Made by a program: the position numbers and the translations under genes. Positions 8,480 to 15,592 of a DNA stretch of 64,000 nt are shown piece after piece. Numbering within the stretch: position 1 is the first letter of the stretch; every line of letters starts with the position of its first letter. A model generated the notes under the pieces. It ran no database searches. It saw only the letters and a program-made list of their open reading frames with translations, and was not told where the DNA came from. The DNA is from Candidatus Enterococcus ferrettii (GTDB lineage Bacteria; Bacillota; Bacilli; Lactobacillales; Enterococcaceae): NCBI RefSeq assembly GCF_017377655.1, contig NZ_JAFREL010000069.1, positions 43,821 to 107,820 on the forward strand, read 5' to 3'.

Positions 8480-8590
8480 TTGACAGAAAAAATACCTTTC
8501 AACTATGTAGAACCTTTCTACTCAAAGCAGAGGTGCTGCGCGCATAACACCTCAGTAAGCACCGTTTAAGACGGTGACTGTGAGTAGAGC
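8480..8590 (+). ncRNA. Candidate structured antisense RNA for the second toxin
   Basis: TTGACA (8480-8485), 18 bp, TATGTA (8504-8509) form a plausible rightward promoter. The predicted RNA folds into a closed three-way structure: CTACTCA/TGAGTAG (8518-8524 with 8581-8587) encloses GAGGTG/CACCTC (8530-8535 with 8548-8553) and CACCGT/ACGGTG (8560-8576). It is antisense to the 3' end of the minus-strand toxin. The 3' end of the RNA is not obvious. The rest of 8239-8479 shows nothing I recognise. Confidence 0.45.
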
Positions 8591-8596
8591 TTGGTA

Positions 8597-8677
8597 TTAT
8601 TTCTTGTTGTGTCGATCAAGGGTAATGATCAAGGTCGCAAAGGCAATTGCCAAGGTCAACGCCTGATACACAGTCAT
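8597..8677 (-). CDS. Second putative holin-like toxin
   Basis: A 26-residue peptide, MTVYQALTLAIAFATLIITL followed by DRHNKK, on the minus strand. The pattern (short polar start, one membrane helix, basic tail) is that of the same small toxin family as the gene at 7976, in a shorter form. A GGAAAGGA ribosome site lies upstream. It faces the first toxin, so the two modules are convergent with ~470 bp between them. Confidence 0.65.
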   Translation of the reverse strand: MTVYQALTLAIAFATLIITLDRHNKK

Positions 8678-8724
8678 GGCGGGAAATCCTTTCCTAGGTT
8701 AAGCATTTTTTTTGCATCCCTCCT

Positions 8725-8769
8725 TTATAGAAGTTCAGCCATCGCCATAAACACTGCTAAGTCAGGCAT
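8725..8769 (-). CDS. Possible 14-codon leader peptide upstream of the second toxin
   Basis: AAAGGAGGTG precedes an ATG that opens MPDLAVFMAMAELL and stop. A second tiny frame (MQKKCLT) follows, again with GGAGGG, before the toxin. The ribosome sites are strong, but the peptides are too short to judge. Confidence 0.3.
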   Translation of the reverse strand: MPDLAVFMAMAELL

Positions 8770-8810
8770 CACCTCCTTTACGAACCACAAGGGTAGGATG
8801 GGAAATCACT

Positions 8811-9527
8811 CTAGCGTTTTTTCTTTTTGCCTTTCTTCTTCTTCTTGGCTTCGTGAAAGGCTCGAACTCGATCAACTTGGGCCTTTCTTGGGTTAACGGG
8901 CTTCTGGATTGTCTGATTATCGATTATTGGCGAGTTACTTTCTGTTTCATTCGACACAGTTTCCAGTTGTTGGAATGAAGCACTTGTTACAGCAACGGAA
9001 ACTTCATTAGGCGCTGCTTTCTCAACAACAGCTGCCAGTGAATCAGAGTTCAATAAAGGAGCCTTCAAAGAAGTAGTTGGCACCACCGCTTTTTTCTCAA
9101 TTGACTTCATTGTTTCTGGCACTTGAACAGTGGTATCCGCCGTTCTTGGCGCAACAACCTCCTCTTGAATTATTTCTTCAAGTACATTTTCTTCTGGTTT
9201 TATTTCATTTAAAACAGGTACTTCAGAGACTTGGGGTGCTTCTTCAGCTACAATATGAGCTGAAAAGATATTGTTTGGATCAGCGACATAAGCTTCTGGT
9301 GTTGGCTTCGATAGATCAAAAATCGGTGTTTCAATAGTTTCAACGAATTTCGCGGAAACGACCTTAGTAAATTGTCGGATTCCGTCTTTCTGAAATAGAT
9401 TTAACGTGGTGATTGTTTCTAATGCTGTTTTGATTTCCTCTGGACTCTTCGTTGGATCTGGATCATTGTAGCCCCAGCGATGGGTTCTTCCTGCGGCATT
9501 TTCAAATACGGTTGCTAGTTTAAACAT
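8811..9527 (-). CDS. DUF2922-like protein with long disordered, lysine-rich tail
   Basis: The first ~70 residues (LATVFENAAGRTHRW, then NDPDPTKSPEEIKTALETI) resemble DUF2922, a small domain of unknown function found beside DUF1659 in Firmicutes. The remaining ~165 residues are low-complexity, rich in Glu/Val/Pro/Ala, and end in KKKKKGKKKKR. The tail is much longer than in typical DUF2922 proteins of about 70-80 residues. No signal peptide or membrane segment is visible. It is the last gene of a three-gene minus-strand cluster. Function unknown. Confidence 0.65.
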   Translation of the reverse strand: MFKLATVFENAAGRTHRWGYNDPDPTKSPEEIKTALETITTLNLFQKDGIRQFTKVVSAKFVETIETPIFDLSKPTPEAYVADPNNIFSAHIVAEEAPQVSEVPVLNEIKPEENVLEEIIQEEVVAPRTADTTVQVPETMKSIEKKAVVPTTSLKAPLLNSDSLAAVVEKAAPNEVSVAVTSASFQQLETVSNETESNSPIIDNQTIQKPVNPRKAQVDRVRAFHEAKKKKKGKKKKR

Positions 9528-9573
9528 AGTTTTTTTCTCTCCTTAGTTTTGTTTATCTTTATATAGTAGTTTT

Positions 9574-9957
9574 TCAGGAACTTTCTAAAGTACCCTGTTC
9601 ATTTCCTTCAACAGTTGACGGGACGACTTCCATTAATTCTGTAGTGCCATGTGCAGGTGGAAAACACCGAGCTGACAGGATTTCCCACTCTGTTTCCTCA
9701 AAATATTCTCTAAAAAAATAAAAGTAACGGCGCAAGGCACGAGTAATCCGGTTATTAGCAAAAAGATGCTTAACTAAATCCTGCAGGAATAATTCAAAAT
9801 CGGATTCGCCTAACATATGGCGAACTTTCATAGCTAACAATAGTTGAATCGTCACAGAACTATCCTGGGTTTCTTGATAGTAATGAACAATTTGTTCTTC
9901 TAGTTTGTTACTTTTTAAATGAAACAGCTGGTATTGAGTGAAAGGTTGTTCAGTCAT
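9574..9957 (-). CDS. Hypothetical protein between DUF1659 and DUF2922 genes
   Basis: 127 residues, predicted mostly helical (VTIQLLLAMKVRHMLG, then ALRRYFYFFREYFEE), with an acidic/Ser/Thr-rich end. I do not recognise a family. The Arg/aromatic-rich middle could bind nucleic acid or protein. It lies between the DUF1659 and DUF2922 genes on the same strand (20 and 46 bp gaps) and is probably cotranscribed. Confidence 0.6.
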   Translation of the reverse strand: MTEQPFTQYQLFHLKSNKLEEQIVHYYQETQDSSVTIQLLLAMKVRHMLGESDFELFLQDLVKHLFANNRITRALRRYFYFFREYFEETEWEILSARCFPPAHGTTELMEVVPSTVEGNEQGTLESS

Positions 9958-9977
9958 CGGTGGTTTCCTCCTTAGGT

Positions 9978-10184
9978 TTATTTAGTGACACGAGTTTGAT
10001 TAGTAACAATGATGCTGTCTAGGCTGCTGCCGTCTCCCGCTAAATCAGCCATGACTTCGCCTAACTTTGTAATGTCTGCTTCTGCTGGGTTTGTGACGAT
10101 GTTGCTGAAGTTCACTTTCTTTTGTTTGTCTTCGCCTGCTTGTTCGATTTGTACTTGTAATTTGGTGCCTAATTGTTGGACCAT
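9978..10184 (-). CDS. DUF1659-family protein
   Basis: 68 residues matching DUF1659: a small beta-rich protein with a conserved N-terminal LGTKLQVQIE strand, the FSNI segment and a LDSIIVTNQTRV end. GGAGGA lies just upstream of the ATG. It is the first gene of the minus-strand cluster; DUF1659 and DUF2922 genes often travel together, function unknown. Confidence 0.75.
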   Translation of the reverse strand: MVQQLGTKLQVQIEQAGEDKQKKVNFSNIVTNPAEADITKLGEVMADLAGDGSSLDSIIVTNQTRVTK

Positions 10185-10262
10185 TTGGGTTCCTCCTATG
10201 AGATAATTTTTTGTTCCGGCCGGTGACTAAACAATAAACCAAAGGAATAAAAAAACAAAAGG

Positions 10263-10374
10263 AGACTTTTACAAAATACCAGAGACTTTTGCACGATTTT
10301 TTTTCAAAACTATTGATTTGATCGTAAAGTATAATTTACTAAAAGCAAAAGTCTAGGGAAACTTGCAAAAGTCT
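10263..10374. repeat. Symmetric array of four AGACTTTTGC boxes
   Basis: AGACTTTTAC (10263-10272) and AGACTTTTGCA (10283-10293) read on the plus strand. GCAAAAGTCT (10345-10354) and TGCAAAAGTCT (10364-10374) read on the minus strand. Each same-strand pair is offset by exactly 20 bp, two helical turns, and the pairs point at each other around an AT-rich centre containing TATAAT. This resembles a double operator for a regulator that binds direct repeats (for example LytTR-type response regulators). It is upstream of the DUF1659 cluster. Confidence 0.7.
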
Positions 10375-10390
10375 TGTGAAAACAACGAAT

Positions 10391-10425
10391 AGCCAATAAT
10401 CCTGCTATGATAGGGATTATTGGCT
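10391..10425. terminator. Perfect 12-bp hairpin
   Basis: AGCCAATAATCC and GGATTATTGGCT pair perfectly around an 11-base loop. It may terminate or insulate transcription between the DUF1659 operator region and comK. No clear U-run on either side. Confidence 0.45.
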
Positions 10426-10532
10426 AAAAAGGCTTCTGATGGAAATTCGGTTACAGTGTAAAAATAACTATAGAACCAAAAAGAAAACAATTATATCGAA
10501 AATTCAGGGGGGATAATAAGAGTAATTTTCCC

Positions 10533-10586
10533 AAAAAGATCGCTACAGATCCTTAGTTAAAAACAAGAATCTGCAGCGATCTTTTT
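10533..10586. terminator. Bidirectional terminator downstream of comK
   Basis: AAAAAGATCGCTACAGAT and ATCTGCAGCGATCTTTTT pair with one mismatch, giving A/T tracts on both sides. It is well placed to end the minus-strand comK transcript. Confidence 0.75.
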
Positions 10587-10614
10587 AATTAATAGCAGAT
10601 TGTTTCGTTTTAAG

Positions 10615-11268
10615 CTAATACAGCCGAGCCTCTATATCTGGGCAATCCGCTAGTTGTTGATACCAAAGTAAATGCTCCTCCAATTTGTAATGATTGAAAA
10701 ACATGCCAGGACTCATATGCCAGCGTTGAAGCAAATCTTGGCTATTTAGCAGATGTCCAACTGGTGTAGCAGGAAGAGAAACGTAATCCAGTGGACAGCC
10801 ATCTGATTTTAAACTGGAGGCATAGTCTTGCCGATAAGTCGCCAAAGAATAGACAGCCTTGCCGGCTAAATTGATTAATGAACGTTTGGAAATCGGCAGC
10901 TCCAGAGTCAACCCGTGGGTCATGGTCACAGAGCAGATTCCTGCCTCCTCTCGAACGCAATCAATAGCTGAAGGATTGAACCAGCTAGATTCTTCCGGTT
11001 TAACAACTGGGAACAAAGCAAAATGCTGATTCACGATGGGTACCTTTAATGAGGGTAACGCCTTCAACGATTGGCAGGTTCGCCGCATCAGGTGATAATC
11101 CATTAAGCGATGGGTTTTAAAGAATGTATTGATGGTTTCCAAGGGATTTTCCTTGGATAAAAAAGGCAGGTTTTCTCGTATAACAAGCGACCTTTTCCAT
11201 AGAGGACAAACGAGGATGCTTTGTCCTCTATGGAACTTAACCCAGTCTCTTGGTAGAAGATGATCCAA
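10615..11268 (-). CDS. comK: ComK-family competence transcription factor
   Basis: 217 residues matching ComK along most of its length. The N-terminal SILVCP strand corresponds to the TIAVLP of Bacillus ComK, followed by a NPLETI segment and a KVPIVNQHFALFPVVKP segment. The WFNP and LTLELPISKRSL motifs are the most conserved. ComK activates competence genes by binding paired AT-boxes. The frame opens after a TAG eight codons upstream, so the TTG at 11268 is the first possible start and no ATG exists before residue 56. The ribosome site is weak and the start lies inside the overlapping MazE-like gene, suggesting translational coupling. The C-terminal ~50 residues are longer than in Bacillus ComK. 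Confidence 0.75.
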   Translation of the reverse strand: MDHLLPRDWVKFHRGQSILVCPLWKRSLVIRENLPFLSKENPLETINTFFKTHRLMDYHLMRRTCQSLKALPSLKVPIVNQHFALFPVVKPEESSWFNPSAIDCVREEAGICSVTMTHGLTLELPISKRSLINLAGKAVYSLATYRQDYASSLKSDGCPLDYVSLPATPVGHLLNSQDLLQRWHMSPGMFFNHYKLEEHLLWYQQLADCPDIEARLY

Positions 11269-11483
11269 TGTTCTTCGATTGAAAAGTGCCTAGCTGCAAA
11301 ATTAGCGAAGCTTTCCTCGATTAACTGACGATCATGATTCTTGGCAGCATTTTGAACATCCAGAATATACTTGCCTCTTTCTTTGGTATATTCCAAGACA
11401 TCTCCATCCTGCAAGCCCCATTCATTAGGGGAAAGTGCCCCAACTGAATTGCCTATTTTTCGGACCTTTAGTTCGCCCATCAT
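11103..11483 (-). CDS. MazE/AbrB-like DNA-binding protein overlapping comK
   Basis: The first ~50 residues (LKVRKIGNSVGALSPNEW, then GDVLEY) form an AbrB/MazE swapped-hairpin domain. The next stretch (QLIEESFANFAARHFSIEEH) looks like a MazE-type antitoxin tail. The last ~40 residues are read from sequence that also encodes ComK in another frame. No toxin gene is adjacent. GGAGTGG precedes the ATG. It may be an orphan antitoxin turned regulator of comK; the true C-terminus is odd because family members normally end near residue 85. Confidence 0.65.
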   Translation of the reverse strand: MMGELKVRKIGNSVGALSPNEWGLQDGDVLEYTKERGKYILDVQNAAKNHDRQLIEESFANFAARHFSIEEHWIIFYQETGLSSIEDKASSFVLYGKGRLLYEKTCLFYPRKIPWKPSIHSLKPIA

Positions 11484-11505
11484 AAACCACTCCTTCTTTT
11501 TTATC

Positions 11506-11517
11506 AGAACATGTTCT
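11506..11517. promoter_or_regulatory. 12-bp palindrome between divergent genes
   Basis: AGAACATGTTCT is a perfect palindrome located between the MazE-like gene/comK (leftward) and the transporter (rightward). It could be an operator for either. The spacing does not fit the Firmicute LexA box. Confidence 0.35.
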
Positions 11518-11607
11518 AACTCTTGCAGTAAGCTGTGGCAACATATTGCTGCTATTTTTTTGAAAAACTTGTTATAATCACAATGATTAGAAAGAAGGAT
11601 GTTTTAT

Positions 11608-13035
11608 ATGAGGACTTATCAAGATGATCCATCGGTACAAAAAAATCGCTGGTGGATATTAGTCTCGGTAGCCTTGTTTGCTTTCATGTCCACCTTGGAT
11701 TCTAGTATTGTGAACATCGCTTTACCAACTATCTCAAGAGATTTAAATGTACCAATGAATGAGGCGGAATGGGTGGTTTCCATCTATTTAATCGTTGTTT
11801 GTGCCTGTCTGCTGCTGTTTGGTAAAATCGGTGACAGCTTTGGAAAGATTAAGGTGTATCGAATGGGTACCATCATTTTTACGGTGGGCTCATTGCTTTG
11901 CGGGTTCAATCATTCGCTAGAGTTTCTGCTGTTTAGCCGCGTGATTCAAGGCATTGGTGCCAGTATGACCATGGCAACTAATTCAGGAATAGCCACGGAA
12001 GTCTTCCCAATGCAGGAACGCGGAAGGGCATTAGGGGCAATTGGTGCATTTGTTTCCTTGGGATCGATTGCTGGACCAGGAATTGGCGGCTTGATTTTGT
12101 CGCAATTTTCGTGGTCCTATATTTTCTGGATCAATGTTCCAGTGGGAATTATCACCATTTTAATCGGTGAAAAATTCCTGCCGAAAGACTTAACTATGTC
12201 CAAACGCAAGATCGATTTCTTGGGCTTCGGAACCTTTGCGGTAACGATTATAAGCTTTTTCGGCAGCATCTTCATCGGCCAAGAAATTGGTTATTTACAT
12301 GCGCTGCCTCTAGGCCTGTTTGGCTTAGCACTGATCGCTTTTCTCCTTTTCATATATGTGGAAAAACGGAAAACCGATCCGTTGATTGTCTTCTCCATCT
12401 TTAAAAATAAAATGTTTACCATGAGCTTAATTACAGCGGTATTGATCTTTGCCTCGAACTTTTTTGTCAATGTAGTGATGCCCTTTTATTTACAAAGTGC
12501 ACGTGGACTTTCGGCTAGTTATTCTGGCCTCTTACTGATGGTATTTCCGTTATTAATGGTAGTAGGTTCACCCATCAGTGGATACCTTACAGACAAGATT
12601 GGTTCACCAATTCTAGTTATTACAGGTTTAGCAATGCTTTCGTTAACTCAGATTTTGTATTTTTTCATGAATGAAACAACACCTATCTGGTATTTTGTTA
12701 TTGCAACAGCCATCATGGGCTTGGGAAACGCACTATTTCAGTCACCAAACAACACGATGGTTATGAGCAGTGTAACCAAAGAGAATTTAGGTGTAGCGGG
12801 TAGTATGAATTCTTTTGCTCGGAATTTAGGGATGGTGATTGGGATTGCCTTGGCAACAACGATTCTCTATGGTGGAATGAGTGTAGCTTATGGGGAACGA
12901 GTAACCACGTATATTGCCAATCGACCAGATATTTTTGTTTTTGGAATGCGCGTTACTTTTATCGCTTCCTTCGCATTGTGTTTTATTGCATTAGTTATTT
13001 CTGCCGTTCGATTCAGAAAAAAGAAGAATGCTTAG
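11608..13035 (+). CDS. Multidrug efflux transporter, DHA2 (EmrB/QacA) family
   Basis: 475 residues with about 14 membrane helices. Helix 1 holds the DHA2 signature STLDSSIVNIALPTI and the loop after helix 2 holds motif A (GKIGDSFGKIKV); motif C follows (GSIAGPGIGG). This family exports drugs or other amphiphiles with the proton gradient. The ATG at 11608 is chosen because AGAAGG lies 10 bp upstream, whereas the ATG at 11599 nearly touches it. An extended -10 (TGTTATAAT, 11570-11578) lies just upstream. Confidence 0.9.
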   Translation: MRTYQDDPSVQKNRWWILVSVALFAFMSTLDSSIVNIALPTISRDLNVPMNEAEWVVSIYLIVVCACLLLFGKIGDSFGKIKVYRMGTIIFTVGSLLCGFNHSLEFLLFSRVIQGIGASMTMATNSGIATEVFPMQERGRALGAIGAFVSLGSIAGPGIGGLILSQFSWSYIFWINVPVGIITILIGEKFLPKDLTMSKRKIDFLGFGTFAVTIISFFGSIFIGQEIGYLHALPLGLFGLALIAFLLFIYVEKRKTDPLIVFSIFKNKMFTMSLITAVLIFASNFFVNVVMPFYLQSARGLSASYSGLLLMVFPLLMVVGSPISGYLTDKIGSPILVITGLAMLSLTQILYFFMNETTPIWYFVIATAIMGLGNALFQSPNNTMVMSSVTKENLGVAGSMNSFARNLGMVIGIALATTILYGGMSVAYGERVTTYIANRPDIFVFGMRVTFIASFALCFIALVISAVRFRKKKNA

Positions 13036-13125
13036 TTGTATCAGATGCTTTTAATTGCATTGAAATTAGTGATGAATAAGGGCTGATAATTAAGAAATTG
13101 GCTCAGTTAATCAGTGGAGGATTCT

Positions 13126-13572
13126 ATGGAAAATACAGTAAGTGACATTCAAGGTAAATGGTTGATTCAAGCGTCAAATTTCCCTATGTGGCTCTCAGGG
13201 AAACGACTCAATCCCTCCATCACCTATCGTGCGATTAGCAATGAAGCTGAGCGTCTGCTGGATTTAGTAGAGTATCAAAAGCCAAATGGTAAACGTAAAT
13301 CTATTGTCGGGATAGATACGGTTGTTAAAAATGGGTTTGAATGGCGTGGGAAAGGTCTTTTGAAATTATTGCGGAGTCATTGGTCTGTGGCAGGCAAGAA
13401 CGAAACAATTCTGGTCATTCGTTTTGAAGCTTCTTTGGTAACCCCTGCAGGCGTCGATGTTCTGATAAGAGCTACGGATGATAAAAATGCTGATTTAAAA
13501 GAAATTCTTGCAAACTCCTTTGAGAAATTTGGATTGACAGCGGCAGAATTCGAAAGTTTGACTTGGCTTTAA
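13126..13572 (+). CDS. Hypothetical protein
   Basis: 148 residues, no membrane segment or signal peptide. It contains FPMWLSGKRLNPSITYR and a repeating hydrophobic/charged pattern suggestive of a beta-barrel, loosely lipocalin-like, but I do not recognise a family. GGAGG lies five bases before the ATG. It stands alone between the transporter and the EbsC/YbaK gene. Confidence 0.6.
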   Translation: MENTVSDIQGKWLIQASNFPMWLSGKRLNPSITYRAISNEAERLLDLVEYQKPNGKRKSIVGIDTVVKNGFEWRGKGLLKLLRSHWSVAGKNETILVIRFEASLVTPAGVDVLIRATDDKNADLKEILANSFEKFGLTAAEFESLTWL

Positions 13573-13660
13573 TAATCAGATTACGTGAAAAAATCTATAA
13601 AAGCAGACTTTAGCAATCGGGAGCAATTTAGCCTGAGGGGCTTTGGAAGGAGAAAAAATA

Positions 13661-14128
13661 GTGAATCAAGTAGAAGCTTATTTAACCCAAAAAGGGATTT
13701 ATTTTACTGTCCATGAGCTGCCAGTTGAGCAAGCGGATGGAACTGCAGTCTTAACTGAAGAACCTGCGGATCACAACAAAATCTTTAAAACGCTAGTTAT
13801 GAAAGGGAATAAGACAGGCGTAATAATCGCAGTTGTTCCCTTGGATGCACGAGTGGATTATAAGAAAGCAGCGAAAGTAACTGGGAACCGTAAAATCGGC
13901 TTACCGCCAATGGAATTTGTATTGGAACATACTGGATACGAACATGGAGCGAATACACCAATCGGCATTCACTTAAATCATCCTGAATACTCAATGGTTT
14001 TTGATGATAGCATCCGGGAGTATGAACAGGTGATTGTTTCTAGCGGTGAAATTGGCAAAGCTGTTGAATTAGCTGCGCATGATTTATTGGAACTGTTACA
14101 CCCTGAAATTGAAAATATAGTGAAATAA
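13661..14128 (+). CDS. EbsC/YbaK-family aminoacyl-tRNA deacylase
   Basis: 155 residues of the YbaK/ProX editing-domain family, which hydrolyses mischarged Cys-tRNA(Pro). Visible features are the N-terminal VEAYLTQKGI, IFKTLVMKG with the conserved lysine, and the GYEHGANTPIGI loop. The GTG start is supported by GGAAGGAG. In enterococci this protein is also known as EbsC. It stands alone and is followed by a terminator. Confidence 0.85.
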   Translation: MNQVEAYLTQKGIYFTVHELPVEQADGTAVLTEEPADHNKIFKTLVMKGNKTGVIIAVVPLDARVDYKKAAKVTGNRKIGLPPMEFVLEHTGYEHGANTPIGIHLNHPEYSMVFDDSIREYEQVIVSSGEIGKAVELAAHDLLELLHPEIENIVK

Positions 14129-14134
14129 TCAGTG

Positions 14135-14180
14135 GAAGTCAGTTGTTTAGTTGTAAAACTTGCAGGTGACTTCTTTTTTT
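14135..14180 (+). terminator. Terminator after the deacylase gene
   Basis: GAAGTCA (14135-14141) pairs with TGACTTC (14167-14173), followed by seven T residues. Confidence 0.7.
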
Positions 14181-14248
14181 TGACCCCTTCTGTTATACTA
14201 AAAAAGATGAAACTGTACTAATGGAAAAGGAAAACAGGAGGAGTAGCA

Positions 14249-15580
14249 GTGGCAACTAAACATGATTTGATTTTAGAACACATTGAAAGTTTGCCCGTGG
14301 GTGAGCGCATCTCAGTCCGCAGCATTGCCAAGAACTTGAGTGTCAGTGAAGGAACGGCTTATCGGGCCATCAAGGATGCGGAGAATATCGGATTGGTTTC
14401 GACGATTCAACGGGTGGGAACGATCCGAATCGAACGCAAATTAAAGAAAAATATTGAACGCCTAACCTTTGGTGAAGTGGTTCGAATTATTGAAGGCGAC
14501 GTTTTAGGCGGTGCCAGTGGATTAGATAAAGATCTAAATAAATTTGTTATCGGGGCAATGACAGAAGAAGCAATGCAGCGCTACATTACACCGGGATCAT
14601 TATTGATCGTCGGAAACCGGCTAGGTGCGCAACGATTGGCTTTAAAAGATGGCGCAGCTGTTTTGATTACTGGAGGATTTGACACAGAACCAGAAATTTC
14701 GCAGTTGGCGGATGAATTGGAATTGCCGGTTTTACGTACGACCTATGACTCCTTTACTGTAGCTACAATGATTAACCGTGCGTTAAGCGACCAGCTAATT
14801 AAAAAAGATATCATGCAGGTCAGCGATATTTATATGCCTTTAGAAAAGACTCATTATTTGCAGGCAGGCGAACCGATTGCTAGTTATCAAGCATTATCTG
14901 ATGAGACTGGTCATTCACGTTTTCCAGTTGTAAATAAAAATATGCGGGTAATTGGCATCGTGACTGCCAAGGATATTTTAGGCAAAGCAGACAATCAGCT
15001 GCTTGATCGGGTGATGACCCGAGAACCGATCGTGGTTAAAACGAATATGAGTGTGGCTTCTGTCAGCCATCGCATGATCTGGGATGGTCTGGAAATGATG
15101 CCAGTAGTCAAAGATGATTTAACCTTATTGGGGATGGTTAGCCGTCAGGATGTTATGAAGGCAATGCAACTGGTTCAGCGACAGCCGCAGATGTCTAACA
15201 CCATTTCAGACCAAATTGTTGGTGATATCGTGATGATTGATAGCGACCGAGAAGGTAATCCGTTAGATGTACCTTATTTTAAATTCGAGGTTAGTCCGCA
15301 AATGGTCAATAGTGTCGGAACGATTTCATTTGGGGTATTAAGTGAGCTGCTAGCCAATGTGGCCCAACGTACTTTGATGATTGATCAACGACGGAATACT
15401 TTAATTGAGCAGATGAACCTGCATTATTTACGTCTCATTCAGTTGGAAAGCGAAATTGAAATTCGAACGAAAATATTAGAATTTGGTCGCCGTTCAGCGA
15501 AATTAGATTTGGAAGTCTACATTGATAATGTGATTGTGGCTAAGGCCTTAGTGGTTTGCCAAGTAATGGAGCGTTCTTAG
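14249..15580 (+). CDS. ytoI: YtoI-like regulator with HTH, DRTGG, CBS pair and hotdog domain
   Basis: 443 residues: N-terminal winged helix (about 1-60, ISVRSIAKNLSVSEGTAYRA), a DRTGG domain (about 65-180, VLITGGFDTEPEI), two CBS domains (about 190-310, FPVVNKNMRVIGIVTAKDIL) and a C-terminal thioesterase-like hotdog domain (about 325-440). The CBS pair suggests ligand sensing, possibly an adenine nucleotide. The next gene is nrnA, the same order as ytoI-ytqI in Bacillus subtilis. GTG start with GGAGGAG; an extended -10 (TGTTATACT) lies ~50 bp upstream. Confidence 0.9.
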   Translation: MATKHDLILEHIESLPVGERISVRSIAKNLSVSEGTAYRAIKDAENIGLVSTIQRVGTIRIERKLKKNIERLTFGEVVRIIEGDVLGGASGLDKDLNKFVIGAMTEEAMQRYITPGSLLIVGNRLGAQRLALKDGAAVLITGGFDTEPEISQLADELELPVLRTTYDSFTVATMINRALSDQLIKKDIMQVSDIYMPLEKTHYLQAGEPIASYQALSDETGHSRFPVVNKNMRVIGIVTAKDILGKADNQLLDRVMTREPIVVKTNMSVASVSHRMIWDGLEMMPVVKDDLTLLGMVSRQDVMKAMQLVQRQPQMSNTISDQIVGDIVMIDSDREGNPLDVPYFKFEVSPQMVNSVGTISFGVLSELLANVAQRTLMIDQRRNTLIEQMNLHYLRLIQLESEIEIRTKILEFGRRSAKLDLEVYIDNVIVAKALVVCQVMERS

Positions 15581-15592
15581 AAAGAGGATACT

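Noticed and set aside
8591..8896. 101-residue plus-strand frame
   Set aside because: It overlaps the minus-strand small toxin and the end of the DUF2922 gene, and has no ribosome site or recognisable content.
10615..11483. Possible frameshift splitting comK between two frames
   Set aside because: The downstream frame alone aligns with ComK from its N-terminal SILVCP strand onward, so the protein seems complete; the upstream frame has its own AbrB/MazE domain.
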